Shown: positions 47,552 to 57,592 of the stretch, piece by piece
Position numbering within the stretch: the stretch's first letter is position 1
Layout of the letters: the number at the start of each line of letters is the position of its first letter
Source of the DNA: an uncultured delta proteobacterium
Lineage (GTDB): Bacteria; Desulfobacterota; Desulfobulbia; Desulfobulbales; Desulfocapsaceae
Assembly (NCBI GenBank): GCA_903901335.1
Contig: CAIUQR010000034.1
Span: forward strand, 53,736-117,735
Direction of reading: 5' to 3'
DNA length: 64,000 nucleotides
Position numbers and translations under genes: made by a program
Notes under the pieces: model-generated
Databases searched by the model: none
What the model was told of the DNA's origin: nothing
Seen by the model: only the letters and a program-made list of their open reading frames with translations

Positions 47552-48559
47552 ATGACTCTCTCGGAAAGAAATCTTATCGAACACATCCGGAAAAATGCGG
47601 CAACTTCTTCCGTGAATGGGCTCATTAAAGGGATCGGCGATGATTGCTCAGTTTTTGGAAAATCAGCGACGGGTGCCTGGCTTGTCTCGACAGACATGCT
47701 TGTTGATGGGGTGCATTTCAACAGAAAATGGCATCCGCCCCGGCTTCTCGGCAGAAAATCTATTGCGGTTAATCTCAGTGATATTGCGGCCATGGGAGGC
47801 ATTCCCCGCTTTTTTCTGCTTTCCGTCAGTCTCCCCCCGCAACTGTCGCCGGAATGGCTTTTTCAGTGGCTTGACGGGGTATCCGCGATGCTTTCCGAAT
47901 ATGATTGTGCCTTGATCGGCGGCGATACCGTCACCGGAAAGGAGATGAATATCTCTGTGACCGTACTTGGAGAACAGCATCCTTCAGGAGTTATCTATCG
48001 GACCGGCGCCGGAGAGGGGGATACCGTCTATGTGTCCGGACCGCTCGGTTCATCGGCCGCCGGCCTGGAGATCCTGAAAAAAACGGGTGGTTGGGATGCC
48101 GCACGTATCCAACATACATGGGAAGTACTTATAAACAGCCATCTGGACCCGATACCGCAGGTTCGTCTGGGACAGGTGTTGTGCGCCAGTGGATCCGTCT
48201 CGGCGATGCAGGATATCTCGGACGGACTGGCGACGGATCTCAGTCATATCTGTAAAGAAAGTGGCGTTCGTGCCGTCATTCAAGAACAGAGACTGCCAAG
48301 TCTTCCGGTGCTGGATGAGGTCTGCCAGACGCTGCAGCTGCGCAGGCTGGATTGCATCCTGCGTGGAGGCGAAGATTACCAGCTTGTCTTTTGTGTTCGA
48401 CGGGGCAGCGAAAAAGATCTTGAGGAATATGTAAAGAAATCAGGGAATTTTGCCATCTATCCTATCGGGACAATAGAAAAAGGCCAAGGTGTATTTCTGG
48501 AGGGGAGAAAGGCTGATCGCAGTGAGATTACCTTCCAGGGATATGAACATCTGGTCTGA
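47552..48559 (+). CDS. thiL: Thiamine-monophosphate kinase
   Basis: 335 residues from ATG 47552, with AAGG upstream. Conserved ThiL motifs are GIGDDCSVF, STDMLVDGVHFNRKW, KSIAVNLSDIAAMGG and SDGLATDLSHI. It phosphorylates thiamine monophosphate to thiamine diphosphate. It is last in the plus-strand run and converges on the dCMP deaminase gene. Confidence 0.93.
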   Translation: MTLSERNLIEHIRKNAATSSVNGLIKGIGDDCSVFGKSATGAWLVSTDMLVDGVHFNRKWHPPRLLGRKSIAVNLSDIAAMGGIPRFFLLSVSLPPQLSPEWLFQWLDGVSAMLSEYDCALIGGDTVTGKEMNISVTVLGEQHPSGVIYRTGAGEGDTVYVSGPLGSSAAGLEILKKTGGWDAARIQHTWEVLINSHLDPIPQVRLGQVLCASGSVSAMQDISDGLATDLSHICKESGVRAVIQEQRLPSLPVLDEVCQTLQLRRLDCILRGGEDYQLVFCVRRGSEKDLEEYVKKSGNFAIYPIGTIEKGQGVFLEGRKADRSEITFQGYEHLV

Positions 48560-48592
48560 GCAACCCGGCCGATAGAGAAGAAGACAAACGTA

Positions 48593-49102
48593 TCATTCCT
48601 GAAGAGACAGGTCGATACTGACCAGGGATCGTGAGGTCTGCAGCCGTCGGTAAGAAATATTCGGAGATGTATCGAGCATCAGTTTTGATGCCTTTACCGC
48701 ATCTGTATCCTTATATTTATCAGAGAGATAGATGATTTCTTTGATCCCCGCCTGGATGATAACCTTCGTGCACTCGTTGCAGGGGAAGAGACCGACATAG
48801 ATCCTGCAGTTCCGAAGGTCATAGGAGATGGAATTCAGCACGGCATTGAGTTCGGCATGACAGACATACGGGTATTTGGTGTCAAGATAGGCTCCGTCCC
48901 GAGTCCAGGGGAGTACGTCGTCGGAGCAACCCCACGGAAAGCCGTTATAGCCGACACCGACAATCTTATTCTGATCATTGGCGACACATGCCCCGACCTG
49001 GGTGTTCGGGTCCTTGCTGCGTTGGGCCGAAAGCAGGGCAACAGCCATAAAGTATTCATCCCAGGAGAGGTATCCGGCTCTTTTCTGAGTCTTTTGCACC
49101 AT
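48593..49102 (-). CDS. dCMP deaminase
   Basis: 169 residues. The zinc-dependent deaminase motifs CHAELNAV and PCNECTK are present, with the N-terminal [16 protein letters not shown] segment of the ComEB/dCMP deaminase family. It makes dUMP, which ThyX needs. It is encoded downstream of an alpha/beta hydrolase gene with a 26-bp gap. Confidence 0.92.
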   Translation of the reverse strand: MVQKTQKRAGYLSWDEYFMAVALLSAQRSKDPNTQVGACVANDQNKIVGVGYNGFPWGCSDDVLPWTRDGAYLDTKYPYVCHAELNAVLNSISYDLRNCRIYVGLFPCNECTKVIIQAGIKEIIYLSDKYKDTDAVKASKLMLDTSPNISYRRLQTSRSLVSIDLSLQE

Positions 49103-49128
49103 CGTACTGTCCTTATAGGTTAATCAAA

Positions 49129-49971
49129 TCAGGGCTTGTCGTTGGGCTCGGATTTTTTTTGTTTTCGTCTGTTCCGCCAGGATGACCTACCGGTGATGGT
49201 ATCAATAAACTGTCGGATGGTCTGGAAGTACAGTTTTCCGGCTGTGCTGATCATGGTGTTGTGATCAGCACCGGGGATAAGCAGGAACTGCTTGTTCCTG
49301 GCGCCGCTGTCGGCCTGGAGTTTCTCGGCCTCGGAGGCAGGGATCAACTGATCACATGCCCCATGCAGAATCAAGGTCGGGATTTTGACCTGAGCTATTT
49401 TTTCTCTGTTTCCAAAGCACTCCTCTTCTCGTATATCTGTTGCTGTCGGAGAAAGTCCCAGTACCTGCAGAAGCGGTAAGGTATCTGCAAAGCCGCTTTC
49501 AATAATGAGGCCTTTCACCAAATCTCCGTGCATGGCTGCAAGATCAATGGCACATACCGATCCAAGAGATCGGCCCATGATAAAAAGCGGACCTGAAGAG
49601 CCATTGTCTCTGAGCCAGGCGATAAGCTTTATAAAGAGCTGTCTGCCGTCCTTGAACATCGCCTGCACCGTCGGAGTACCTGTGCTCCAGCCATAGCCTC
49701 GATACGTCATAACCAGAAGATTGCAGCCGACATCCATATATTCCAGGCCGACCTCGTCATAGTCAGAGGCAATTTCACCATTCCCGTGGAGATAAAGAAT
49801 GGATGGCGCTGCGCTGTCGTGCATATAGAACCGGCAGCCGAGCACGATGCCCGGCTCCATTTCAAAATCTACGTCACAGGCTCCGGCCGGAGGAACGGTC
49901 TTTGGTCCATGACGCGGATAAAAAATTCGGGAGAGGATTTCCGGTTGATCGAGCTTGAGAGAGTTGTGCAT
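49129..49971 (-). CDS. Alpha/beta hydrolase
   Basis: 280 residues. It has the oxyanion region YLHGNGEIASDYDEVG, the nucleophile elbow GRSLGS, an Asp in HGACDQLIP and the catalytic His in PGADHNTM, so the triad is complete. The family (serine aminopeptidase S33/BEM46-like) acts on unknown esters or peptides. The C-terminus is very basic and polar (RNRRKQKKSEPNDKP). No signal peptide is seen. Confidence 0.82.
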   Translation of the reverse strand: MHNSLKLDQPEILSRIFYPRHGPKTVPPAGACDVDFEMEPGIVLGCRFYMHDSAAPSILYLHGNGEIASDYDEVGLEYMDVGCNLLVMTYRGYGWSTGTPTVQAMFKDGRQLFIKLIAWLRDNGSSGPLFIMGRSLGSVCAIDLAAMHGDLVKGLIIESGFADTLPLLQVLGLSPTATDIREEECFGNREKIAQVKIPTLILHGACDQLIPASEAEKLQADSGARNKQFLLIPGADHNTMISTAGKLYFQTIRQFIDTITGRSSWRNRRKQKKSEPNDKP

Positions 49972-50222
49972 AAGGTTTCATGTTTGAGAGGGTTTTCTTA
50001 AAATAAAAGTCGTTGGTCCAATGATCAGGAACTATACGGGATTTTATTAAAAACTTCCAGCAATGAGATCAGATTGTTTCTGCAGTGACCTGGAAAAGGG
50101 AACATTCGGTATGTATTCTCTTTATCCTGCCAGGCTTAGAATAAAAAATTTGCATTCCAAAAAAAAAAATCGGATACTACTGATAGGAAAAAATACATAT
50201 CTTGTAATCACGGAATGATACA

Positions 50223-51446
50223 ATGAAATTCAGAATGATACAAATACTTCTCCTGGAAGCCTTGTTTGTCATGCTTGGCGCTACCTCAGGGGGGTCGCTT
50301 GAAACGATATTGTTTGGGATCAATGTGCCCTTGACGGGGTCCTACTCGAGGCAGGGCGAGGATGAACTGAGGGCATATAAACTGGCAATCAATAGGATCA
50401 ATGAACAGGGTGGAGTCCTGGGGAAAAAAATCGTGTATTCGGTAAAAGACACACGAACTGATGCTGAAGAAGCCAGGAAAAACACCAAAGAATTGATTCA
50501 TGACGGGGCCGTCGTGATTACAGGTGGTTCAAGCTCTGCAGAGGCCATTGTCCAGGGTGAGGAGTGCCAGAAGGCCGGCGTTATCTTTATGGCTGCACTG
50601 ACCCATGCAAATGAAACTACCGGGAAAGATGGTCACAGGCATACGTTCCGCTGGTATATCGATGCCCACATGAGTGCAGAGGCACTGTCCAATGAATTAA
50701 TTCGACAGTATGGTAAAAATGCACGGTATGCCTTCCTCTATGCCGACTACGCCTGGGGAACCAGTGTGCTTGATTCTATGCAGGGCGTCTTAGAGAAAGC
50801 CGGTGGGAAAACCATTCTTAAAATCCCGACGAAACTGGGAGAAGAAAGCTATATTGCTCCGCTTCTGCAGGCAAAGCTGGCTGGACCGGATGTCCTGGTG
50901 CTGATCCATTTCGGCAAGGATATGATCAACAGCCTGCAACAGGCAACAACGCTTGAGCTCCGACAAAAAATGGCCATTGTCGTGCCGTTGATGGATGTTC
51001 ATATGGCTGAACCACTCGGACCTGAAGTAATGCAGGGGGTTATTACCTCCATGAGCTGGTATCACGGCCTGGCGGAGATGTATGAGGGGGCGAAGGAATT
51101 CGTGGAGTTGTTCCAGAAAAAGTATAGAATGATGCCGGGAAGCGGAGCAGCTGCGGCCTGGGTTGATATTTTTCAATACGCCGATGCTGTGGAAAGGGCA
51201 AAAACATTTGATCATTTTCAGGTGATTAAAGCTCTGGAGGGACATCATTTCAAACTTCTGCTGGATGAGGAGTATTGGCGGAACTGGGATCACCAGGGTA
51301 TCCGTCCCACCTATGTAGCAGTGGGTAAGAAACCTGATAAACTAACCGATAAATGGGACCTCTTTAAGATAACAGGGGTCTATCGAGGAGAAGATCTTGC
51401 TCAGACCAAAAAAGAGAATCCTGTGCAGCTGGAACCGATCCCATGA
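50223..51446 (+). CDS. LivK-like periplasmic substrate-binding protein
   Basis: 407 residues with a signal peptide (hydrophobic core around residues 5-20). The mature part begins FGINVPLTGSYSRQGEDELR, and the GVVITGGSSSAEA-type loop matches type-1 periplasmic binding proteins of amino-acid ABC transporters. It is not next to transporter genes. Instead it leads a set made of another binding protein, a histidine kinase and response regulators, so a role in ligand sensing is likely. It overlaps the next ORF, but that gene's probable start is 105 bp downstream. Confidence 0.82.
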   Translation: MKFRMIQILLLEALFVMLGATSGGSLETILFGINVPLTGSYSRQGEDELRAYKLAINRINEQGGVLGKKIVYSVKDTRTDAEEARKNTKELIHDGAVVITGGSSSAEAIVQGEECQKAGVIFMAALTHANETTGKDGHRHTFRWYIDAHMSAEALSNELIRQYGKNARYAFLYADYAWGTSVLDSMQGVLEKAGGKTILKIPTKLGEESYIAPLLQAKLAGPDVLVLIHFGKDMINSLQQATTLELRQKMAIVVPLMDVHMAEPLGPEVMQGVITSMSWYHGLAEMYEGAKEFVELFQKKYRMMPGSGAAAAWVDIFQYADAVERAKTFDHFQVIKALEGHHFKLLLDEEYWRNWDHQGIRPTYVAVGKKPDKLTDKWDLFKITGVYRGEDLAQTKKENPVQLEPIP

Positions 51447-51550
51447 TGTTTCAAGGCGGGTCTGTTGCAGCGACGTCTGAAAAATCAGTGCACCGCAGGA
51501 TGTTCTGCACATACAGGTGGCAAAAAGAGATACAGAGTGAAGGACCCAGT

Positions 51551-52549
51551 ATGAGAAAGAGATTGTCTATTGGCCTTGTCATTATCACTCTTCTCGTTTT
51601 TACTGGGTTTTTCGGCAGACTTGCCAATGCCGAAAAATCGGTAAAAACGTTACTTATCGGGTACGTTCCGCTTATTTCCCAGCTGCCGCTGGTAGTTTCC
51701 TACGATAATGACAAATTGAATTATCTGAACGTGAAAGTCAGACTCGTCAAGTTCAGATCATTCACCTCACTCGAGGCAGCGTTACGGGTGGGGGCCATTG
51801 ATATTGCAGACCTGCCGTTACCCGTAGTATTCAATATGGCAGGTGACGGGATCAATATCAGGATCATTGGCCAATGTCACTTAGGCGGCTCGGTTTTCGA
51901 GGGTGTCGGGTTCAGCGGACTCTCTGATCTCAAGGCAAAGATAATCGGTGTGCCTGGTCTGAGATCCAATGAAAATCTGGAACTCATACGGATATTATCC
52001 CAGGAAAAGCTTCGGTATGGTCTTGATTATAAAACTATTAAAGTCCCTTTCAACACGATCCTGCAGAATCTTCAAGCAGGGAGAATCAATGCCATGTATT
52101 TCCCTGAGCCGTATGGTTCCATGGCCGAAAACAACCATCTCGTCATGCTGATGGATAACCAGGAGAAGGATCTTTCCGGCAGACTTACTACCGTACTTAC
52201 GGTCAGAGCGGAACTCTTGCAGGAACAGTACAGGGGGGCGATGGAAGAATGGGTGAGAAGTCTGACTGAAGCATGCTCGTTTATTGAAGATGATATTAAA
52301 AACCTCTCGGCACAGCAAACCGCCATTATTCAGGAACCATATTTCGGCTTTAAACGGGATGTTATCAGCTCATCTTTAGTCAAGCGCCGCGGGAAGATAC
52401 ATTTTTCGTATGCAATGCCTGAAAAAAAGCTCCTTCGACTCTATCTGCAGCAGGTTGCGGATGCAAAAACAGTACTGCAGAAAATTGATATCGATACCCT
52501 TATTTCTTTTGATTTCAGTGGAAAACAAGGAGAGTCTTCACCCCAATGA
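51551..52549 (+). CDS. NitT/TauT-like periplasmic substrate-binding protein
   Basis: 332 residues from ATG 51551, which has GAAGGA in front and starts a clear signal peptide (LSIGLVIITLLVFTGFF, then ANA). The mature protein has IGYVPLISQLPLVVSYDND, the ALRVGAIDIADLPLPVVF segment and GVPGLRSNENL, typical of SsuA/TauA-type binding proteins. The stop overlaps the histidine kinase start by 4 bp, strong evidence that it works with the kinase rather than with a transporter. Confidence 0.82.
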   Translation: MRKRLSIGLVIITLLVFTGFFGRLANAEKSVKTLLIGYVPLISQLPLVVSYDNDKLNYLNVKVRLVKFRSFTSLEAALRVGAIDIADLPLPVVFNMAGDGINIRIIGQCHLGGSVFEGVGFSGLSDLKAKIIGVPGLRSNENLELIRILSQEKLRYGLDYKTIKVPFNTILQNLQAGRINAMYFPEPYGSMAENNHLVMLMDNQEKDLSGRLTTVLTVRAELLQEQYRGAMEEWVRSLTEACSFIEDDIKNLSAQQTAIIQEPYFGFKRDVISSSLVKRRGKIHFSYAMPEKKLLRLYLQQVADAKTVLQKIDIDTLISFDFSGKQGESSPQ

Positions 52550-55134
52550 AGACCCTGAATCTGAATATAAAAGAAAAGATACTGTTGCTGATCACCTTTC
52601 TTATCAGCCTGGTCGGGTTTCTGATCATCATCGTTAACTACACATTGACAGACAACAGCAGGGGCGTGATTCTGGACGGTATTTCAGGGAAAATATCAGG
52701 TCTCCAGAAGCTCAGCGAACATGAGTTTACTTCCTTTAAGAGTATTGTGAACGAAGGAATTGTTGAAACAAGTGGCTTGCTGGCTGTCGAAAACATTGTT
52801 TCCATAGTTCTTAGACATCAGAAAGAATTTCACGATACTGTTCAGGATGAAATTGAGAAAGTGGGAGTGAAGGTTGGCAACACTCTGGATTCTCAGCATC
52901 AAACCGTGCGCAGTGGTTTGGAACAGTTCTTTGATCACTCTACGGCACTGATGGACGAAATGATAGAATTTGACAATCGATCTCTTTCCGTTCTGTCAAA
53001 TGTAGCGGTCTTCAATGTTGATTCACTGAAAGAGGCAAGTGATGAAAGCCTGGAAATGTTTTCCCGCAACATTGATCAAATGGAGAACTCTCTTGATGAG
53101 ATGCAGGAAAAAAACAGGCAGGATATAGATACGTTGCTCGCCGAAACGATTGTTATGATGGACACGCTGCAGGGGCCGGGACTCATGCAGTATCTTGTTC
53201 AGCGTTTCGGGGAGCTCAAGGTGTCATCGGATAAGAGAAAAGAACGGGTCCGTCAACGTATCAGAAAGGAGTTTGAGCTGCAAACAAATGTCATATCCGA
53301 AGAAATGAAGATCGTAACCGACAGGGTGAATCTTGCTATCAGCAATGAACAGAACAACAGTAAGATCATTCAGAAAAAGAAAATGGAAGAGATAGTCGCA
53401 AGACTCCAGGCCGATGAGTTGACTATCCAAAGTGACATAAAAAAGTCCATAGAAGATGTAAACAGAAGCCTTGATCAATTACAAACGGAACTTCCCCGGC
53501 AGTTGAAAGAGAAAGGGGAGACGACAAACAAGATTATTGAAGGGCAGATACAGGACACGAGAACGGTAGTGGCGGGTGCAAAAGACAAGGTCGGACAAAT
53601 GGTTGACAACAGCAATGAGAAAGCCATGGGCCGGATCAACACAGCCATCGATGAATCAGAGAAAGTGATTAAGAAAACGTTTAATGATGCTTCGAAAAAG
53701 ACCTTGTTTTTCAGCGTAATAATAACCGCAATCTGTATGGTGTTTGCCGTCACCTTAGGGGCATTACTGATCAGGGGTATTACCGGACCAATATCGAAGG
53801 TATTGCAGTTTGCCGGCAAAATTTCTCAAGGAAAATCGGCAGAAAGACTTCCGGAAGGGCCTGATGAAATCGGGGAGATGGGAGTGGCATTGAATAAAAT
53901 GTCCGATGAACTGAAAAAACTGGAAGAGGCCACTCTGAACAGCTTCAATCAGACCCTGGACCAGGTCATCGATTGTGTTTTCATGTTTGATCCGGAGACC
54001 CTTGTCTATCAGTTCGTCAATAAGGGGGCGGTGGACCAGACCGGGTACTCACGGGAGGAGCTCCTGAAATGTACACCGCTTGCGATTAAGTCGGAGTTTT
54101 CTCCGGAATCCTTCCGGGAAATGATTACACCCGTACAGTTTGGGCAGAAAGATTCGCTGCTCTTTACGACAGTACATAAAACCAGGGATGAGAGATATAT
54201 TCCGGTAGAGATTTTGTTGAAATATGTCGTTCCGCCCATCGGGAATGGGCGATTTGTCGAGATAGTTCGTGATCTTACAGAACTTCAGCAGAACGAAAAA
54301 GAGAAAGAGAAGCTGCAGTCGAAGTTGCTCCATGCCCAGAAACTGGAGTCGGTCGGCCAGCTTGCCGCAGGAATCGCCCACGAAATCAATACACCGATGC
54401 AGTTTATCGGGACCAATATGGAATTTCTGGAAGAGGCGAGCCAGGGGATGGTCAACCTTGAGCAGTCAATTAAGAAGATAATGGCCACCGCTCCTGCGGA
54501 GATTGCGGAAGAGCTACAGTCGGCCTTCGATGAAGCGGACTGGCAGTATCTGCTGGAGGAGGTTCCGGCAGCGATCCAGCAGTCCAAAAACGGCATATCG
54601 CGGGTTACGTCGATTGTGAAGGCCATGAAGGAATTTTCCCATCCATCATCACGAGAAAAAGAGAATGTCGTTGTTAATTCCATCATTGAAACAACGGTTC
54701 TTATTGCTCGCAATGAATGGAAGTATGTCTCAAATCTTACAACGGATCTGGCTGTCGATCTTCCACCCATCCCTTGCCATATCGACGAGTTGGGACAGGT
54801 TATTCTGAACCTGCTTATCAATGCCGCCCAGGCTATAGGTGAAAAACTTGGCCGGAACCCCCTCGGTGACAAAGGAGAAATCCATATCTCCACTCAGGTG
54901 GTGGATTCTTTTGTGGAGATCAGGGTCAGGGACACCGGATCAGGCATTCCGGTTGGGATTCGGGGGCGGATATTCGATCCGTTTTTTACGACCAAGGAGG
55001 TGGGAAAGGGGACAGGGCAGGGATTGGCCATCTCTCACAATGTGATTACGGAGAAGCATGGTGGAACACTTACCTTTGAGACTGCAGAAGGGAAGGGAAC
55101 CACCTTTATTATTCGTTTGCCAGCAGTGGGCTGA
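52546..55134 (+). CDS. Sensor histidine kinase with long coiled-coil sensor, HAMP and PAS
   Basis: 862 residues. A membrane helix at about 13-33, a roughly 350-residue helical region rich in Glu, Gln and Lys that looks like a coiled coil, a second membrane helix at about 388-410, HAMP (about 410-465), PAS (about 470-590), then the kinase core with His612 in GIAHEINTPMQF. The ATPase domain has N-box ILNLLINAAQAIGEKL, G1 VRDTGSGIP and G2 KGTGQGLAI. The periplasmic coiled coil is unlike a ligand pocket and could dock the binding proteins encoded just upstream. It starts inside the end of the second binding-protein gene. Confidence 0.88.
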   Translation: MKTLNLNIKEKILLLITFLISLVGFLIIIVNYTLTDNSRGVILDGISGKISGLQKLSEHEFTSFKSIVNEGIVETSGLLAVENIVSIVLRHQKEFHDTVQDEIEKVGVKVGNTLDSQHQTVRSGLEQFFDHSTALMDEMIEFDNRSLSVLSNVAVFNVDSLKEASDESLEMFSRNIDQMENSLDEMQEKNRQDIDTLLAETIVMMDTLQGPGLMQYLVQRFGELKVSSDKRKERVRQRIRKEFELQTNVISEEMKIVTDRVNLAISNEQNNSKIIQKKKMEEIVARLQADELTIQSDIKKSIEDVNRSLDQLQTELPRQLKEKGETTNKIIEGQIQDTRTVVAGAKDKVGQMVDNSNEKAMGRINTAIDESEKVIKKTFNDASKKTLFFSVIITAICMVFAVTLGALLIRGITGPISKVLQFAGKISQGKSAERLPEGPDEIGEMGVALNKMSDELKKLEEATLNSFNQTLDQVIDCVFMFDPETLVYQFVNKGAVDQTGYSREELLKCTPLAIKSEFSPESFREMITPVQFGQKDSLLFTTVHKTRDERYIPVEILLKYVVPPIGNGRFVEIVRDLTELQQNEKEKEKLQSKLLHAQKLESVGQLAAGIAHEINTPMQFIGTNMEFLEEASQGMVNLEQSIKKIMATAPAEIAEELQSAFDEADWQYLLEEVPAAIQQSKNGISRVTSIVKAMKEFSHPSSREKENVVVNSIIETTVLIARNEWKYVSNLTTDLAVDLPPIPCHIDELGQVILNLLINAAQAIGEKLGRNPLGDKGEIHISTQVVDSFVEIRVRDTGSGIPVGIRGRIFDPFFTTKEVGKGTGQGLAISHNVITEKHGGTLTFETAEGKGTTFIIRLPAVG

Positions 55135-55163
55135 AAAATGCATGCCATCGGTGATATATTGAA

Positions 55164-56300
55164 ATGACGGAAAAAATTCTATTTGTTGATGATGAAATCA
55201 ATGTTCTCGAGTCAATTGCCCGTCAGCTGAGAAAACGGTTCACCCTGCAGATCGCCAATGGTGGTCAGGAGGCCTTGCAGATCCTGAAGGATGAAGGGCC
55301 TTTTTCGGTAATTGTCTCGGATATGAGGATGCCGGGTATGGACGGGGTGCAGTTGCTGTCGACTGTAAAGGACCTGTATCCGGATACGGTCCGGCTGATG
55401 CTCACCGGCAATGCCGACCAGGGAACGGCTATCGAGGCGGTCAATAAAGGTCAGATTTTCAAGTTTCTGAACAAGCCTTGTTCGACTGCTGTCCTCGTGC
55501 CGTCACTGGCCCTTGCCCAGAGGCAGTATCGACTTGTCACAGCGGAAAAGGAATTGCTGGATAAGACCCTGAAGGGGAGCGTCAAGGTCCTGTCGGAGTT
55601 GTTGAGCCTTTCTAATCCGACGGCCTTCAGCTGCGGGTACAGGATAAAGAACCTCGTGGTGGAACTGGCCCAGCTCCTCAAGTTGAGTCAGATTTGGAAA
55701 TATGAGGTTGCGTCTTTAATGTCTCAGATAGGTTGTATTACCTTGCCCACCGATATTTTGAATAAGAAACATGCTAATATCGAATTAACCCCTGAAGAAA
55801 AGGAAATGTACCAGAGTCATCCGAAGGTCGGTGCGAGCCTGCTTGCAGACATTCCCCGGCTTGAATCAGTTGTTGGCATGATCTCCGAGCAGCTGCGGCG
55901 ATATGATGAATTTACCGAAGAGGTCTCGACTGATGAGGAAAGCGTCACCGGAGCCCAGATATTGAGAGTGGCGCTGGACTATGATCTCCTGTTGTTTCAG
56001 GGCAAAAAACATAAAGAAGCGGTAAGTGCGCTTTCTGCGGAAAAAGGGGTTTATAATCCTGATATTCTGAAATTGTTGAATAATGTCAAATTGGAAGATG
56101 AGCATGTCCGCATTGTCAGTCTTAAGGTCCATGATATCTCGATTGGCATGATTGCCGAGGAGGATATCCTGGCAAAGAATGGCATACTCCTCACTCCCAA
56201 AGGACAGGAGATAACCTGGCCGGTGTTGCAGGGCCTGTTGAATTTTTCTAAACAGGTCGGGGTCAGGGAACCCATCAGGGTTCGCCTTGAACAGACGTGA
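55164..56300 (+). CDS. Response regulator with degenerate HD-GYP domain
   Basis: 378 residues. The receiver has phospho-acceptor Asp53 in SDMRMPGMDG. The output region follows the HD-GYP template (ITLPTDILNKK, LTPEEKEMYQSHPKVGASLL), but the catalytic positions are lost: the usual LHDIG is MSQIG, and the GYP region reads RYDEF. A conserved tail (HDISIGMIAEEDILAKNG ... QEITWPVLQGL) closes the protein. It is probably a c-di-GMP-independent signal relay or a binding module. It is a close paralogue of the protein at 57579-58748. Confidence 0.8.
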   Translation: MTEKILFVDDEINVLESIARQLRKRFTLQIANGGQEALQILKDEGPFSVIVSDMRMPGMDGVQLLSTVKDLYPDTVRLMLTGNADQGTAIEAVNKGQIFKFLNKPCSTAVLVPSLALAQRQYRLVTAEKELLDKTLKGSVKVLSELLSLSNPTAFSCGYRIKNLVVELAQLLKLSQIWKYEVASLMSQIGCITLPTDILNKKHANIELTPEEKEMYQSHPKVGASLLADIPRLESVVGMISEQLRRYDEFTEEVSTDEESVTGAQILRVALDYDLLLFQGKKHKEAVSALSAEKGVYNPDILKLLNNVKLEDEHVRIVSLKVHDISIGMIAEEDILAKNGILLTPKGQEITWPVLQGLLNFSKQVGVREPIRVRLEQT

Positions 56301-56371
56301 GAATTACAGAGGGAACCTTTACGACGCCAATATCAAAATGACCGATGATTATATGTCAAGTGGTGAATGTT

Positions 56372-57592
56372 ATGGATAAAAGAAGGATTCTATTTGTTGA
56401 TGATGAACCCAATATTCTCGACGGACTCCGACGGATGCTCCGTTCCATGCGCAAAGAGTTTGAATTATGTTTTGCCGAAAATGCCAAAGAAGCCTTGGAA
56501 ATGATGGAGAAAGAAGAATTTGATGTGGTGGTATCGGATATGCGCATGCCGGGTATGGACGGCGCAGAACTGTTAACCGAAATCCAGAAAAGATATCCGC
56601 ACTCCATCCGGATTATGCTCACCGGACAGGCCGATGAGGAATCGACTCTACGGACCATCGGGGTTGTCCATCAGTTTCTGGCTAAACCGTGTGACCCGGA
56701 AAAACTGAAAAACATCCTTCTTAGGGCCAGCGCCCTGCACAGGCTGATGATTGACGGGACACTCAAGGATATCGTCTCAAGTATAGATACTCTTCCGAGT
56801 TTACCTAGTATGTATATAAAATTACAAGAAAAAATAAAAGATCCAGAGGCCTCTCTGGATGATATCGGAGAGATAATCAGCAAGGACATTGCCATGACTG
56901 CCAAGATTCTGCAGCTGGTGAATTCGGCGTTTTTTGGACTGTACCAGACGGTTGAAAGTCCGGCCAGGGCGGTGAAGCTCCTTGGTCTTGATACCATCAA
57001 GGCCCTGGTCCTTGTCTCGCATATTTTTTCCGAGAGCAAGATCTCATCGGATTTCTTTTCGGCTCAAACTCTTTGGACACACAGTATGACCGTTGGAACA
57101 CTTTCAAAAAAAATTGCTGAGAGTGAAACCGATGAAAAAGGAACTATCAATAACAGCTATATCGCCGGACTCCTTCATGATATAGGCAAGCTTATACTCG
57201 TTTCCAAGATGGAGTTATTTTACACAGATGCTGTACTCCTGGCTCGGCAGGAACATATTCCACTCCGTCAGGCAGAAAAAACGATATTCAAGGCAACCCA
57301 TTGTGATATGGGGGCCTTTCTGATCGGGTTATGGGGATTTCCGAGCGATATCGTCGAGGCAATCGGCTTTCACCATCAGCTGGGAGAATACCCGGCCGAT
57401 ACCTTCAGCCCGGCTTTGGCCGTCCATATTGCCAATGTCATGTATTACCAATTTCACCAAGATGAGACTATCGGTTCCATGCCCGAATTCAATGAGGAAT
57501 ATCTCCAGAAAATCGGTATGGGCGAAAAGTTGGAGAAATGGCAGGGCCTCTGTTTTGCCTATATGGAGCAACAGAAAAATGAAGAAGTATGA
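56372..57592 (+). CDS. Response regulator with HDOD domain
   Basis: 406 residues from ATG 56372; ATG 56345 is an alternative. The receiver has Asp in VVSDMRMPGMDG. Residues about 150-345 form an HDOD domain with the ILQLVNSAFFGLYQTVESPA block, a retained LLHDIGKLIL and the FHHQLGEY segment. HDOD proteins act in signalling without known enzymatic activity. The last 14 bp overlap the next response regulator. Confidence 0.85.
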   Translation: MDKRRILFVDDEPNILDGLRRMLRSMRKEFELCFAENAKEALEMMEKEEFDVVVSDMRMPGMDGAELLTEIQKRYPHSIRIMLTGQADEESTLRTIGVVHQFLAKPCDPEKLKNILLRASALHRLMIDGTLKDIVSSIDTLPSLPSMYIKLQEKIKDPEASLDDIGEIISKDIAMTAKILQLVNSAFFGLYQTVESPARAVKLLGLDTIKALVLVSHIFSESKISSDFFSAQTLWTHSMTVGTLSKKIAESETDEKGTINNSYIAGLLHDIGKLILVSKMELFYTDAVLLARQEHIPLRQAEKTIFKATHCDMGAFLIGLWGFPSDIVEAIGFHHQLGEYPADTFSPALAVHIANVMYYQFHQDETIGSMPEFNEEYLQKIGMGEKLEKWQGLCFAYMEQQKNEEV

